DNA of 64,000 bases, from NCBI RefSeq assembly GCF_000003855.2, contig NW_003101679.1, forward strand, positions 1,124,417 through 1,188,416, read 5' to 3'. The stretch's first letter is position 1. Every line of letters starts with the position of its first letter. A program made the position numbers and the translations under genes. Source of the stretch: Blastomyces gilchristii SLH14081. Taxonomy: Eukaryota > Ascomycota > Eurotiomycetes > Onygenales > Ajellomycetaceae. Positions 1 through 13,513 of this stretch are shown here, piece by piece. A model generated the notes under the pieces. It ran no database searches and was not told the origin of the DNA. It worked only from the letters and a program-made list of their open reading frames with translations.

Positions 1-1107
1 ATAATGAGAGCAGTGCTCTCACAGCTCATTAATACTGCTATCTTCATCTTCAATCTAGCTTTCTTAGTGATCATGAAGACTGCAGTCACATCACAAAGAT
101 ATTTACTCACTAGAAAACATCAGAATAAGTCTCTTATTATCTCTCAAGAATGATGCTCTCATGCACTCACTATTACAGATAAGAGAGAGAGAGAGAAATA
201 TGTTACAGAAGAGAAAGAAATCTTTTCAAAAAATCCTACTACTACTGTTAACTTTGTCTCTAAAATACATTACTTTTGCAGAGAATTTCATATATAGAAT
301 AGAATATAATAAGAGATCTGTAAGTTACTTATTAACTATATTTTTCATATCTTAAATCAATATATAAGAAACTCACTTATCACATATTTGATTTGAATAA
401 AGATGAGAAAGAAAAGATCTATACAGTCAGCAGAAGAACTCATCTATTTCTTTATATCATACACAGTATATACACTGTTAATCAGTTAATAATCATTGCT
501 ATATAATAAAGATAATTTCTAATTCAGTAATCTTAAGAGTATAGAGACTATACTCTTAAAGAGAAGAACATTGTTATACTTTCAGCTATGTCAAGACTCT
601 GTTACAGTTTCACACAGCTTATTACTTTCATGTGAATAATTTCATCTTATCTGAACTGATTTTCAATCACTCTATAATATTATTCAGATATATTATAGAA
701 AGATCTGATTAATAAATATGAGAATCTCACTTCTATATAAGATTAGTGAATTACTCTTTCTTAATAATAAGACACTGCTGAGGTATTGCTTCAGCTATTC
801 TTGCCTATAAAATGAAAGAAGAGTATTCACTCATTATCTATATAGAATAGCTAGATACTGACTTCTCATTAAAGAAGTCAGTAATTTATTTTTTCTCTGA
901 CTGAAATATATATAAGAGTTACTGCATATCTTATACAATCTTCTTAGTATACTAAGTATTATATCTGTGATATTCTCACAATAATTCTGTAGCCTACAAG
1001 CTCACTATTCAAGCAAGATAGTCAAGCTCACTTATACAGCTTCTCAAACAACTACCTCTACATGACGCCGCTGACTAGCCACCGCTTCGGTTCCGCCACG
1101 TTATACA
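1..1107 (+). mobile_element. Ty3-A1: 3' end of a chromovirus LTR retrotransposon, cut by the window start
   Basis: This is the terminal part of a third copy of the 534-bp-LTR chromovirus family seen complete at 17438-25244 and 36494-44483. Bases 1-571 match the region between pol and the 3' LTR of those copies; the shared segment includes an open stretch at 161-355 that also lies in the homologous part of the others, so it is probably not an independent gene. A purine-rich tract (about 556-568) precedes the LTR and is the likely plus-strand primer. The TSD cannot be checked because the 5' end is outside the window. Confidence 0.88.
572..1107 (+). repeat. 3' LTR of Ty3-A1
   Basis: It begins TGTTATACTTTCAG and ends in ...TTATACA, matching the 534-bp LTRs of the two full copies; a 2-bp insertion near the end makes it 536 bp. 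The inner part is AT-rich and mutated, whereas the last 50 bp keep CG-rich sequence (about 1062-1100, for example CCGCTTCGGTTCCGCC), which marks the outer edge of the element. Confidence 0.9.
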
Positions 1108-3449
1108 AGATCACAGATCACTGTTAATATTAATAACAAATTGAAAGACAGCTTCTGAGATGTTTAAGTCAGATGAAATCATCACAGAGAAATAGTCTGA
1201 TAAGTTCAATGTATATAAAGATCTGATTAAAGATATCAGTAAGATGTTAGATAATATAGAGAACTTAAGTGACTGAAATGATAATAGCTCTGTAAGTAAG
1301 AAGACTTATATAAGACTAGAAATTACAAGACTTCAGCATGAAGTTGAGTGAATAAAGATAGATAGAGATGAAAATGAAGAGCTTAGTACAGATTTAATAA
1401 ACTATCTTCAATAAAAGAATAAAATATCTATATTAATGAAGATTCTTAATAAATTCAGAGATTAAGTAAGATTTATAAAGAAGTTTATTATACTCACTGA
1501 CTCTGTAAATTATTCTATATGAAAAGAAGAGATTCTACTCACAGTAAGATAATCTGAAATGAATGATATTTTTAATAATAAGTAGATTAATTCTGATGAG
1601 AATGTCAGTATAAATATATAATATTTTTAATCAGAATGAAATATCTAACTATATAACTATATATAATCTGTGATTACTTCACAGATTAAATCTTACTTTA
1701 TTATACTTAAGAAGTCTTAACTATCTGCTTATTCTCTATAATCTGTTATAGAGAATAATTTCACTGAGAGATCTGCTATCTGCAGAACTCATTTATTTCA
1801 AGAATTGATTGAAATGATATTAAAATTAAAAAGTTCTGATTATATATTTATTGAATGTTTAATTATAATTAAGACTGATTATATTTGATTGAGATATAAT
1901 ATCAAAGATTTCATGTTTTTCAACAGACTTCTTACAGAGATTAGTAAAGATTGATTGTCTTTTATAAAGAATTAAATGAATGTAATAGAGAAGAATAAGA
2001 ATACTAGAATACTTGAAGATGATTTTATGAAATTATATTAAGATATTCTTCTATAATTACTAGCTACTGATGAATCTCTCATCTCTGATAGAAAGATCTC
2101 TGTAAATAATACTCAAGATTTCAATAGAAAGAATAAAAAGAATAAGAAGAAGAAAAAGATCTCTGAGAATAAGAATAAAGATTTCACTAAGTCAGATAGA
2201 AAGAATAATAATACTATTAAAATATATTATCATTATCAGAAGATTGATCACATTCAAACAGATTACTGATTGAAATTTTCTGAAAAACACTCTACTAGCT
2301 GCAGTAAGAATAAGAATAAGAATAAGAATAAGAATAAAACAGGCTCAGTGTCAGTTTATAATGTCATTGAGTAAGTATTTTATATAACAGAAGCAGTCTA
2401 TTCTACTGATTAAACTGATAAAGATATCTGAGTTCTGAACTCTGAATTCAGTGCTCATACTACATCTTGTAAGAATCTCATATTAATAGTATCATAGAAG
2501 ATTAATATTATACTGAAGATAACTGATGAATTAACAGCTTCTACAACAGCTATAGAGAAGATAAATATACTAGTTGAAGAAGTAAATCTGCTGCTGCAGA
2601 ATATCTGCTACATTTTCAAGCTGAAGATTAATCTTATGAGTTTTGAGAAGCTTATACATCAGAGTTATACACATAAGTAACTGATCTATGAAAATACTCA
2701 TTCAATCTTGCTAATCTCTTCTGACAAGATATTGAGTTTTACTGTTAAATTGAGTAATAAGAATATCTGCATTCTGAAAAAACAATCAATAACTAGAGAC
2801 TTGATTCAATTTATACTATTAAATAGTAAATTTGAATCTGTGAAAATTCTACAGTCTGTAGAGAAAAAAGATTCCCTGCTAGTATTATTCAATAAGAATA
2901 TCAAGATTGTTAAATATACAATGTTATAATGATATTAAAAGCTTGATCATCTCAACTCTGTGAATATTACTAAATTAGCAGCAGATTCATAACTGAGAAT
3001 GAGAATTAAGAATGACAGAGCTTTGTCATTCTGTAAGACCTGTGTACAGGTAAAAATGACATGTTTAACATTTGCATCAATGATAAGAACTGTCAAACCT
3101 GTAATGAGATTCTTTATGAACCTTACAGATGATGATTATACACTATATAATGAAACCAATCTCTCTACTCATGAGAGAGCTAATTATTGAATGAGTATTA
3201 CAGATAATGTCATACACTACAGGTGAATTATTCTTATAATATCAAAGAATGAGATCACTGCATGTTTGATGATCTTTATTAACAGAATTGAGACCACTAC
3301 TCAACATTGAATTGAGACTTTACACTGAAATGATGAAGGTGAATTTAAAAGTGATGAATTAAAGATCTACTGTCAGTGAAAAGAGATTATATATAAGATC
3401 ACTATATCTGATACATCACAGTTCAACAGCTCTGTAGAACATGTTAATT
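1108..3449 (+). mobile_element. Ty1/Copia retrotransposon, first visible part (level-0 host of the nest)
   Basis: This segment holds the gag, protease and first half of the integrase of a Copia element. It continues at 54251 after removal of the nested Ty3-C block. Its 5' LTR is not seen, presumably because Ty3-A1 inserted just upstream. Excising Ty3-C together with one copy of the TSD (taatt at 3445-3449, caatt at 54251-54255) gives an uninterrupted integrase alignment apart from RIP-type stops, so the two parts are one element. Confidence 0.9.
1160..3449 (+). pseudogene. Copia gag-protease-integrase (5' half of the polyprotein), inactivated
   Basis: Reading from the ATG at 1160 gives a Copia-type polyprotein with many TGA and TAA codons. 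A CCHC knuckle relic lies near 2222-2275 (pattern Y-x2-Q...H-x4-Y, with cysteines turned to tyrosine by G-to-A changes). The protease signature W-V-L-N-S-E-F-S-A-H near 2426-2460 corresponds to W-x-L-D-S-G-x-S-x-H with Asp to Asn and Gly to Glu. The pre-integrase H-L-N...C-x2-C segment lies at about 2940-3060 and the integrase core follows, ending abruptly at the Ty3-C insertion inside the S-x-F-N-S-S-V-E-H motif. The longest surviving open stretches are 2708-2929 and 2999-3190. The changes are all of the kind expected from C:G to T:A mutation; the gene cannot make a product. Confidence 0.88.
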
Positions 3450-3719
3450 TGTAAGAAGTCTACGCCGAATAGATCAGTATAATATTATAGATCTTATGTA
3501 ACAAAGATAAAAACATTAAAGAAGAAAAGAAAGAGAAAGTACAAGAATCAGCAATTGAGGTGAATATTTATACATGTATGTGATGGTGTACGCGGTGAAG
3601 CTTTGAGGTGGAAGAATATGTGCATGTTCATAGCAGTCACAGATCAGTGATTGGAAATGAAAGAATCTATAAAGTGTAATGAAATAGTCTATATGATTGA
3701 TCAGATGCAGCTCACTACA
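3450..3719 (-). repeat. 3' LTR of Ty3-C (270 bp)
   Basis: On the plus strand it starts TGTAAGAAGTCTACGCC and ends CAGCTCACTACA. Its partner is split at 46305-46429 and 54106-54250, summing to exactly 270 bp. Only the outermost bases (CTACGCCG) and a patch near 3590 keep CG dinucleotides; the rest is mutated. Confidence 0.92.
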
Positions 3720-6700
3720 TTAGTTCTCTCTTTTCAGAAGCAGTTTTTATCAGTCAAGAGTCACTGTTTCAGATAACACAGAACTCAGAGTTCAGGTCAG
3801 TTGATTATAGTTAACTCATTTCACAAGATATTGTCAGTCACAGCTGCAGAATCTCTTATTGAGAATATCTTCAATCTCTCACTCAAGCTCATTATCTTCT
3901 TCTATGATGTCTGGCAGTTGTCAGTTAGAAGTTAGCTGAGAAGAGAACAGATCAGTAGCAGTATAGCAGAGTAAGCTTGTATGAAATACATCATGAATTT
4001 CTGATGATGTGTTAAGACAGTAGTTGTAACTATTTAGAACTTCTATCACTTTATACCTGACATAATGATAGTCTAATGTACAAGATGAACATGTGATTCA
4101 TATATTCTTGAGATTCAATCACACAAGGTCTTCTATCTTATACTGCTCTGTGAAATCTCATTAGATGTTGATTTAATCTTCTTGATCTTGTTTCGCAGTT
4201 GCTATGAAGGCTTCTGCTCAGTTATGAGTGTCTCAGAGCTTTATTACTATATTATCAGTGATCTGAATCAGGCTGTGAGAGTTCAGTGTGAACTGTGTAA
4301 TCTCTAGAAGATTTAACACTTTCATGTGATATTCATGTGTAAGAAAGAACAGGCTTATATCTGTTAAAATAGCATCTTGATCATTGATAGTAACCTCTGT
4401 GTGTAGAAGAAGATTATATCAATCATCTTATAAGTAATTGCAGAACTTATAAAGATAATTCTTTATAGTCTGAATTGTCTGTTCTGATGCATCATCAGTC
4501 TCAGAGTGATAGACAGTTGACAGACAGTGTATAATCTTGAGAACTTGACAGATTCTTATTCAGAGAGTGCTTACAAATTGATAACTCTAATCTGATACTA
4601 TCAATCTTATCAACTCATGCATTTGATAGAATGAACTCTGTAAGAAGGCTTCAATGACTTGTTCAGTGTTCATCTTATCATAAGATTTCAATATTACATT
4701 CTTACTTAGTTGATCAATGATAATCAGAATGTTTCTACAATTCTTACTCTCAGATAGATTAACAGTGAAGTCAATTACTACATCTTATCAGATTTTATTA
4801 AGAATATCAAGTGATTTCAGTAGATCTTTTCTACAGTTCTTTTATAAGATAATAGAAGAACAGTGATTGCAGTTTCAGATAAAGTGTCTGATACTGTTTA
4901 ATATCTCAGATCAGTAGAATTCTCAGAAGATTATTCTATACAGTTGTTTACAGCTCAGATAATCAGTCATACATGAATTATGCATCTCTTGCATTATTCA
5001 AGTATATAAGAGTTCAGAGTGAGAGACTCAGCATCATTCACAGAATTATAGAGTGTTATTATTATCAATTAAGCATTCTGAGATATCAGTTCTTATACAT
5101 AGTTCTGAGAGAAATCAGAGTACTTCTTGATATACTGCTTCAGTGAGAGTCTGAAGAAGTTCATCAGCCTGAGCTGCTGTATACTACAGTTTATTCAGTG
5201 TAGAGAAAGTGAAGATATTGATGTCAGTTCTAATCAGAGAAGCATGTATAATGTCATAAGCTGTTTCATCTTGATCAACTAATATCTTCAGATTCAAGAG
5301 CTGATGCTCTCAGTTCATTCAGCAAGTATCTGTTACATCAGATGATATATCTTGCTCTTATTATGAGAGAGTATCTGTCATCAAGTTCTGACTGTTAGAG
5401 TGATAGTGTATTGTAAAATGAAAGTGGCTTAGAAACTCAGATCATTACATCTATCATTCAGTAAGTTTATGAATAGTTGTGAAGTATTTGAGATTCTTAT
5501 GATCTATGACTATCTCAAATTCAGAGATACTTTGAAGTTCAGAGTTCTATTCTTCTAAACAGTGTATAATCATGAAAAGTTTCTTATCATAGATCTCATA
5601 ATTACATTCAGCAGGACTCAGTTTCTTAGATATGAAGACATATGATTGTAGAACATCTTCATCATTATATTGTAATATCACTTCTTCTGTCACATAGTCA
5701 GAGAAATCAGCTTCAATAACTGTCTCATGATCAGAATCAAATGTTATCAGTAGAGAGATATTAATGAATATCTTCTTCATCTGTATAAATGCAGCTTCAG
5801 CATCTACTGATCATTGAAATACTGAGTCTTTCTTAGTAAGATCTGTAAGTGATCTCATAATATCTGAGAAGTTTCATATAAATCACTGATAGAAGTTAGT
5901 AAATCTGATAAAGCTTTGTATATCTTTCACAGTACACAGAGCTTCTCATTCAAGAATGACAGAGACTTTCTCAGAATTCATTCAAATCTTCTTATCAGCT
6001 TCTATAATAAAACTCAGATACTTGATACTCTTAACTTCAAAATCACACTTATCAATATCTATCAGTAGTTCTACTTCTCATAGCTATTGTAATATCTTTC
6101 ATATATACTCTTGATATTCTTTTCTGAATTCATTGATGAAGATGAGAATGTCATCTAGATAAGCAGATACAAACTCATTAAGGAAATCTCAGAGTACTCA
6201 GTTAATGTACTTCTGAAATGTACTGAGAGTGTTAGTCAGTTCAAAGAATGTGACTATTCATTCAAAGAGATTATAATGTGTTTGAAATACTGTAAGTCAT
6301 TCATCTTCTTTGATGATATGAATCTTATGAAATGCAGTGATAATATCTAGTTTTATAAACTATTGAGCGCATCTGATCTGTGTTAGAGTTTCATTGATGA
6401 GAGATAAGAGATATTGATCTTTCTTTGTCAATCTGTTCAGACCTCAGTAGTTCACACAGAATTAAAGTTCTTCACCTGGTTTCTTTGCAAAGAGAATAGA
6501 GACTGTAGCAGAAGAGTTGCTAACACATATGAATTCTTTATTCAACAGATCATTGAGTGTCTTTTGAAGAAGAAGAAGTTCATTTCAGAACATATTATAA
6601 AGAGAGTCTTATAATAATTCAGAGTTCTTATCATTCTTTTTCTCTAACTTGATACTGTGATTCACTTCAGAACCTTGTAAGAGAGGTATATTCATAATAT

Positions 6701-6727
6701 TATCTTATCAGAAGATATCTAGATATT
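3720..6727 (-). pseudogene. Ty3-C pol: RT, RNase H and integrase, inactivated
   Basis: Read from 6727 down to about 3750. RT begins with an acidic linker and an L-F-A-K-K motif (about 6470-6500); the catalytic Y-L-D-D is intact at 6150-6161. RNase H includes a D-x-S-D-Y...S-R/K-K-L-S-P-A-E-C-N-Y-E-I motif within an open 77-codon stretch (5547-5780), very characteristic of Ty3 elements. The integrase core (V-V-I-D-F-T...I-I-I-D-Q-L-S-K) lies near 4690-4790. Numerous TGA codons stand where Trp is expected. No chromodomain was recognised at the C terminus. The gene is cut at 6727 by Ty3-B and continues at 36234-36488. It is not functional. Confidence 0.88.
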
Positions 6728-6902
6728 TGTGGTTCGGAAGAACGTACGACCATCGGATAATAACGCAGCCGCTTCCGAACTTGCTTACGAGTGTAAAGGG
6801 GCCATGGCGGCCACTAATTAATTTAGCGTATAATATTATGATATATAAGAAGCCAGCGTATACCTATTATCATACACTGACTCAAGCAATCTTTGAATCA
6901 CA
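6728..6902 (+). repeat. 5' LTR of Ty3-B (175 bp)
   Basis: It runs from TGTGGTTCGGAAGAACG to TTTGAATCACA. It remains GC-rich with many CG dinucleotides, unlike the leader and gag that follow. The left half of the 3' LTR copy (28530-28584) shows the same bases mutated: TGTGGTTCGG has become TGTGATTTGA. Confidence 0.93.
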
Positions 6903-7247
6903 TCTGATAGCATGTCTAAAAACCAGTGAGAAGTGCAGGCCTCTTCAGAGTGTGATAATTCTGCCTATAAAGTAATTTGTAGTTATCATGTCAGTGTGAT
7001 TCTAGAATGTCTCAAAAGATAGTGTATGAAGAGTGATGAGTGAAAGAGCATCTAATTGATACTGCTTCACTTGTAGAGGGAAAACTTCACATTCAGATAA
7101 ATACCACATATAATATGTGAACAGATGAGGTGTGAGAAAGAGAATAAGAGCAGTGAACAAGATTCAAAGAAGTCTGCTCTCTACTTAAAAGAAGAATAAA
7201 AGAGAAGAATGATTATCACTGAAGTTGTATAATGATAACAAAAATCA

Positions 7248-7290
7248 TATAATAATATAGTGATATAATAATATAGTGATATAATAATAG
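7248..7290 (+). repeat. Short tandem repeat in the Ty3-B leader
   Basis: About two and a half copies of a 16-bp unit (taatatagtgatataa) lie between the 5' LTR and gag. Nothing points to a function. Confidence 0.7.
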
Positions 7291-7320
7291 ACATTGTATA
7301 ATTAATAAGAAATCACTGAA

Positions 7321-8790
7321 ATGAATATCTTCTCTAGTCAATATAAACAACACTCTTCTCTGCTACCTGAACTGAAAGATATGCAGAATCTCTCAGAGAG
7401 TTTACTCAAAGCAGTAAGAAAAGTGACTGAAATCACTGAACTGAAATTGAAGCTCTGTACATATACAAGAATTCTAAATGAGATTGAGATCTTGTGTACA
7501 CAGTGACAGGCTGAGACAGAAGTCAAACAACAATTAATATTCACTGTGAATCAAGCATTCACTATGAAGAGCTTCACTGATGCAATTGTCATCATTAATA
7601 AGAATAAAGAAAACCAGATCTTAGATCTGCAGTGAGAGATTGAATGTTTACACAGACAGATAACTACACTGAATCTGAAGATCTCATCATGATTGTTCAT
7701 AATCTCTTCAGAAGTATACATATCATTGAAGACTGCTGCACAGGATGAGAATCTGAGTATGAAATATGTCAAGCTAGAAGATCTGTCAAAGTCATTAAGC
7801 TTCAATGATGACTGAAAAAATAATGCTGCAATCAGCTGGCTAAGTCAGATGCAATTATATTATTGAATTGAATATGAACTCACAGACAGACAATCAATGA
7901 AATTTCAATAAGTCTTAAGATCTGCTGCATTTCTACATGAAAAAGCAAAGTCATTATAAATAGCTGATGAAAAGATGAATCTCACAGATCTGAAGTGATA
8001 TTCATTCTTATAAATATGAAATGAGTTTTTCAAATGAATCTTGTACAACTTTGAGAAAGTGAATATATAAGACAAGTGTTATAAACACTTCACTGAGTAT
8101 AGATAAGTGAGTGATCTTACATTGTACTTCACACACTTCAGCTTATACTATCTTATATTAAATAAAGAGCTTTCAACATCTTTCTGTTTACAGATCTTCA
8201 TTCATGATCTTACATCTGAGTTGAGAGTGAAATGAAAATACTTAATCTTATAATCAGATATGATGAAAGAAGCATACAACATTCTCATTATATGAAAACA
8301 AGTGAGTCAATTGTGATAGAAAATATTACAATCAAGTATGTCTCAGTGAAGAACAGATAATTAAACTTCTATAACACAAGTTACACACTCAGACATGATA
8401 AATCTAGATCTGAATGTCATTACTAAAGCACTGAATTCTCTGAAAAAGAGATTCTCTGAATGAAAATCTTGATATCATGAGTATTGAGCTTGCTTTAACT
8501 GTGAATGTTAAAATCATGATGTAAAAGATTGCACACAGCATGCATAGTCAAGAAAAGCAAGAGAGTTAAAAAACTAGCAGAATCAGTGAGCTCAGAGACA
8601 CTCACTGATATTCTATGAAAAGTCTTCAAAGTAAAAGAGATGCCTGTGTTAGATGACTCTCTAAATTCTATGAATACTAAGAAGAAGCAGGCTTCTGACT
8701 GAGGTGCAGATAAGAATGAAGTAGATGCTCATCTCAATGTCTTGAGATCTGAAATGTTAATGTATAAGAGACACTTGAGTAAGAACAGAG
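7321..8790 (+). pseudogene. Ty3-B gag, inactivated
   Basis: The ATG at 7321 opens a 61-codon stretch rich in Leu, Lys and Glu (likely coiled coil), after which the frame continues with in-frame TGA, TAA and TAG codons. A zinc knuckle of the C-F-N-C-E-C-x-N-H-D-V-K-D-C type is intact near 8490-8545, identifying the nucleocapsid end of Gag. The antisense open stretches at 7338-7544 and 7551-7805 are shadows. The start choice rests on the first Met of the coiled-coil frame and is not certain. Confidence 0.8.
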
Positions 8791-10310
8791 AGATGACTGT
8801 AAAAGTGTTAGTGAACACAGAAGCTTCTATATAATATATTAATGATTATATAATCTGAAGACTGAAAGAGATCTGTTAAGTGAAGAATCTCTGATGCATA
8901 AGATTATCTGATAACTGATATTTGATATCATCTGCAAGAGTAAGAGTTCTCTTGCACTTCAGAGAATGATCTTGCTATATTTGAGTGCAGGAGCTGCAGA
9001 ACATGAAATACAACCTTATTCTCAGACTTAATTAATTTCAAAGATTCAATCTGCAGATTCAATGATGTACATGTTATATATAGTTAACTGATAGAAAGAA
9101 AACAGTTCATACAATTCTATCAACTGATATGAGAAGAACATTTCACATCTCTGATATAGAAGAATTAAATCTACTTACACATCAATAAGTAAAGAGAATG
9201 ATTTGCAAGACCTCATCTGAAAGCATTCTGTATGTCATACAGGATTCAGAAGTGAAGAAAACCAAGATAAAGAATATGTAGAAGAATAAGTATATGAAGA
9301 AGCTTCTGAAGAAGTATAAGAAGATCTTCTGAACAGATCTTTCATCAGAATTATCACTGAAATGAGAATTTATACATGAGATTGATATAAGAGATATAAA
9401 ACCAGTTAATCAGAATGTGTATTCCCTGTCACAAATGTATCTTGAAGAACAGAAGTGTCAGATCACAGACCTTCTAGAACATGATCTCATATAACTCTTA
9501 TCAAGTATGTGAGGCTTTTCAGTTCTATTTGTGAAAAAGGCAGATGAGAAGTGACAGATGTGTATTAATTATCAAGCACTTAATAAGCTTATGATCAAGA
9601 ATGAATATTCACTGTTATAAATTCAACAATAGTTGAATATAGTTGAAAACACCTGATATCTATCAAAGATCAATCTTCTCTCAGAATACTAGCAGATTCA
9701 TATAGATAAACTATCAGTTCTGTGAACTATATTTAATATGCAATGAGAAAAGTTCAAATTCCTGATAATATTATTCAGACTGATAAATATACCTGTCATC
9801 TTTTAAATGATGATGAATATGATTCTTTATAAATAGAATGAAATCTTATATCTCATATATCTTGATGATATTCTAGTCTTTTCAAACTCATACAATGAAT
9901 ATCTGAAGTATCTTGATAAAGTGCTTACAACTCTGGCAGAGTATAAGCTCTATATTAAATCAATTAAGTGTGTGTTTGAAACAGAAGAGTTGAAGTTTGT
10001 AGAATATATAGTAAGTGATGACTGTATACACCTTATCTTGAAGAAATTGAATATCATAGTGAATTAACTGTGATTGAGAAATATATATTATATACAACAG
10101 TTTCTTGAGTTGATCTCATATTACTGTAGATTCATCAAGAATTTCACATGAATATCAGTATCACTCTCAAATCTCTTAAGAGAAATAGATGTAAATCTGT
10201 GAAAGAAGAAGTTTCATTCAATCATCTAAAATACTGTGTGTAAAGAGGCTTTTCTCACACTGAGAGAATATGTAATAACATTCTCAGTGCTTATTCAATC
10301 AGATCATGAT
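8790..10310 (+). pseudogene. Ty3-B protease, RT and start of RNase H, inactivated
   Basis: The protease motif D-T-G-A reads N-T-E-A at 8814-8825, both changes being G to A. RT shows V-K-K-A-D-x-K...M-C-I-N-Y near 9530-9570 and an intact Y-L-D-D at 9858-9869. The connection and start of RNase H follow (F-L-x-L...F-S-V-L-I-Q-S-D-H-D) and stop at the hAT-1 insertion; the frame resumes at 16203. Many TGA codons occupy Trp sites. Order, spacing and motifs are those of Ty3 pol. Confidence 0.88.
10303..10310 (+). repeat. Left TSD of hAT-1 (8 bp)
   Basis: atcatgat here is repeated exactly at 16195-16202. An 8-bp duplication is the hallmark length for hAT transposons. Confidence 0.93.
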
Positions 10311-10615
10311 TAGACTGGCCGCCGGGATCATGAATTTCACATTTGATCTCATTTGGTCTGGTTCCATACATTTCTTGACGTGAGTCCCACCAGGACCAAG
10401 CCTCAAAAAAATCTGAAAATGGACCATTTCTGAGAGAAATGGTGTGAAAAATGATCAGATTTAATTCAAGAACAGTGAAATGAGAGTAATTTTTCAGAAT
10501 AAACTGTGAAAGATGATCATTCTTTCAAAATCAGAATGAGACTGAGACTGAAGATCAAAATCAGTTTCATTCAGTTCATTCAGTGATTGCTTATATAATC
10601 AGAATTTGGTAATGA

Positions 10616-13020
10616 TTATTGATAACACTCATGAAACAACTAAATACATTCTTGTGCAAGTTTATTCTTCACTTTCTCATGAAAACTACACTTCTCTGAT
10701 ATACTGTGATCAGAGGTATTAAACTGTCTGATAATTCTATGTTTTACAATCATGAGTTTCTTGATTGTTTCTCCTTGTAATTGTCTCTGATGATAGTGAT
10801 AAATATCTCAACTTGAGTTGAACTTTCACTTCATTCTCACCCCTGTTAATGAAATTGTCAGAATATCACATGCCATCAGTGCAATAGTTGAATATGTACT
10901 CTCAACAATTTTCTATAACTCTAGAATTGATTTGATGTGTAAATTCATCAGATCATCTTGAAGATAGCAGTCAAATTCAGTTTTATAAGCATGTAGTTTT
11001 ACCTGATTTTCAGTTGCAATTAATGTATATAAGTTCTGTTTCAAAGTTAGTATTATAGTTCTACATGATATGAAGTGTTATCAAAGATTGTTACTTACTA
11101 GAGAATTGTATTTCACTGTCTTCACATCTTGAACATCTGCTTATTCAAATCTCTGATAGTTGGCATTGTAGTAGTCTCAGACTAATTTGACATATGAGTC
11201 TTGTTTCTTCTCTGTTCAATCTTGAGAAGTGTAGATATTAACTCAATAAGAGAGATCTAGTAGAGCTGCTACAGTATAGTACTCTGCAAAAGATTGTTCT
11301 ATTTTGCTGTAGTAATATACCAGTTTATCTTTTACAGTAATAATAGCCTGTGCTATAGCATCATCTCAGACTGAATTTCTTTTTAAGTGATTCAACTGCT
11401 TCTCAAGATGAGTAAATAAACTGTTATACACTTATCAGACTGACTGCAGCATTAATGTATAAGTGATTGAGACTGTCTTTATTATCTTATAAAACTAAAA
11501 CAGTAAATCAATTACATATTTCAACTGAGTTCACTTCATATCAGAAAGTTTCAATATCTGAATCTTTTCTCAATCAGAGTGTTACACTCAATGATCAATC
11601 ATCTGATGCAATTGAAGAGTCTGAATAGTCATCTCATATATTGAACTTCACTATGTTCTAACATTCTGTATCATATTCAGTGATGTGACTGATTTGTTTG
11701 TTTATTAAATATCATGAAATTATTGTTATTATTTAGAAGAGGTACAAATTACATTAGTAATGTTTTGAATCTATGATATTTAAATTATTAGTCAATCTAT
11801 TCAAAATTAACAGTAGTGTTATCAAAAAGCATTATTAAAAAGCAATATTAAAAAGAGTTATTAAAAAACATTATCTTTTGCAAAGTGAATGCAAAAGTTA
11901 CTTAAGTAATCACTTTCATCTCATTCTCATTTCAAGAATCAGTCATCTCATTATTCTTTATCTTGATATTAAGATTCTTTATCAGTGTTTGCATCACAAG
12001 TTAAATCACATAAGCAATGCAGAAAATATGATCTTGTTTATCATTTCAGAAATACAAAGTCAATTTTTGCTTCAAGCTCTTCATTATAGTATAGTTATTC
12101 GCAGCATTATCAGTTGTAATTGTAAGAAGACTGAGACTAATATCTCAATAGTTATTTTTAATCACAGTTATTAATATCTCTGTTATATAATTCTCAGTAT
12201 GACTACTGATCAATGATTCAAATTCAATTAATATCTCTTGATAAGTTCAGTTCTCATCAATGTAATAACATATAACTCTTATAAATGTAAGATTGTTTAT
12301 ACTAGTTCATGCATTCACTGTGAGAGACACTCTTTAATAATTCTTTAACTCTGATTCTAGATATTATATATTGACTTTGTAGTGTGTCTCAAGGTTGAAC
12401 TGAAGACAGAATCAATGTGAAATATGAAGATTTGAATTAAGTATTTGAAGAAGTGTTTGAAATTCGGGGTTTTCAATTGATCAAAGAGAAAGATTCAGAG
12501 ATATACATATATGAAGTAATTATTCACAGAAGTTATCAGATAAGAGTTGTGAAATCAGAGTACTAGTACAGAGTTGTTTTCACATGATTTCCTTCAAATT
12601 AGAAAGTTAGTGTTATTAAAAATTGTTATCTGATAGAGTAACTTACCAGCTCAGTAGTAATTTTCTAATTATTTTTCTTTTATTATCTGCATTCTGATGA
12701 CTTCAGATGTCAGAAAATTTCTTCAGAGTTATGATCAGTTTATGATGAATATTTCTGAATAAAGTTGCAGTGATTGTAGCAGAGAGATGACTCTTCAGTA
12801 ATCTACAATACAATCTGTTGATAATTATTTCATAGTTCATCTCAATATTTATATTGAGTTTTTTATAAATTTCATGATCTGAAATCAGATGTGAAGAATG
12901 AAGTAATTATTTATTATAATTGAAAGAGAGCATTCTGTGTTGAATTGTAAATAATATAGACTTTGTAATTCACAGTGATTTCTTAAAGAGTTTATAAATC
13001 TTCAATAGAAGTAAAAGAAG
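10616..13020 (-). pseudogene. hAT-1 transposase, inactivated
   Basis: The C-terminal hATC dimerisation domain is clear on the minus strand at about 10920-10740: L-E-(stop)...A-L-M-A-C-D-I-L-T-I-S-L-T-G-V...D-I-Y-H-Y-x-x-x-Q-L-Q-x-E-T-I-K. The catalytic-core segment I-T-T-D-N-A-A-N-N, containing a conserved Asp, lies near 12100, followed by a C-I-A-Y-V-I motif near 12010. Short introns are apparent: gtaag at the donor and cag/tag at the acceptor, for example about 11046-11095 and 12605-12650, the latter with a ctaac branch site. Stops are mainly TGA at Trp positions. The C-terminal stop chosen (10616) could itself be a mutated Gln codon, and the N-terminus is not defined; no BED finger could be recognised. 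Confidence 0.82.
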
Positions 13021-13377
13021 TGAAAGAAATGAATTCAGAAGATATGATAATAATTTGAGAAAGATAATAATTTATTTTTAATAACTGATTACTGATGTAT
13101 GTAAGAAGACTTAATATAAGAGAAAATAATCTTGTTTCTTAGCTTAGTTATAATTTTAGTACTAACTCAGATTGAATATCATTGATGTATAAAAGTAAAT
13201 AAATAATCTTGATTAATCTCTGTTATATTTCTTGAAATATATTAATATTGTGAAAGAAAGTGTTACTAAATTACATTATCAGATAATATCATTAAAAATA
13301 TATTAATATTATGAATATTAATGTTGAAAAAATATTGATACTTATACATTATAGTGATTTGTGAATTATGATAGTTA

Positions 13378-13401
13378 AATATATATATATATATATATAT
13401 T
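13378..13401. repeat. AT dinucleotide microsatellite in hAT-1
   Basis: About eleven AT units; the same site in hAT-2 (about 59091-59114) carries a similar run, so the tract belongs to the element. Confidence 0.85.
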
Positions 13402-13513
13402 GTTTCTGACTTGATTACAACTTGTACAATAATTTTTAAAAACTTAAAATTAATTTCAATTATTAATAATTATGAACTTATAATTAACTAATATAAAAAG
13501 AAAAAAACTTTTT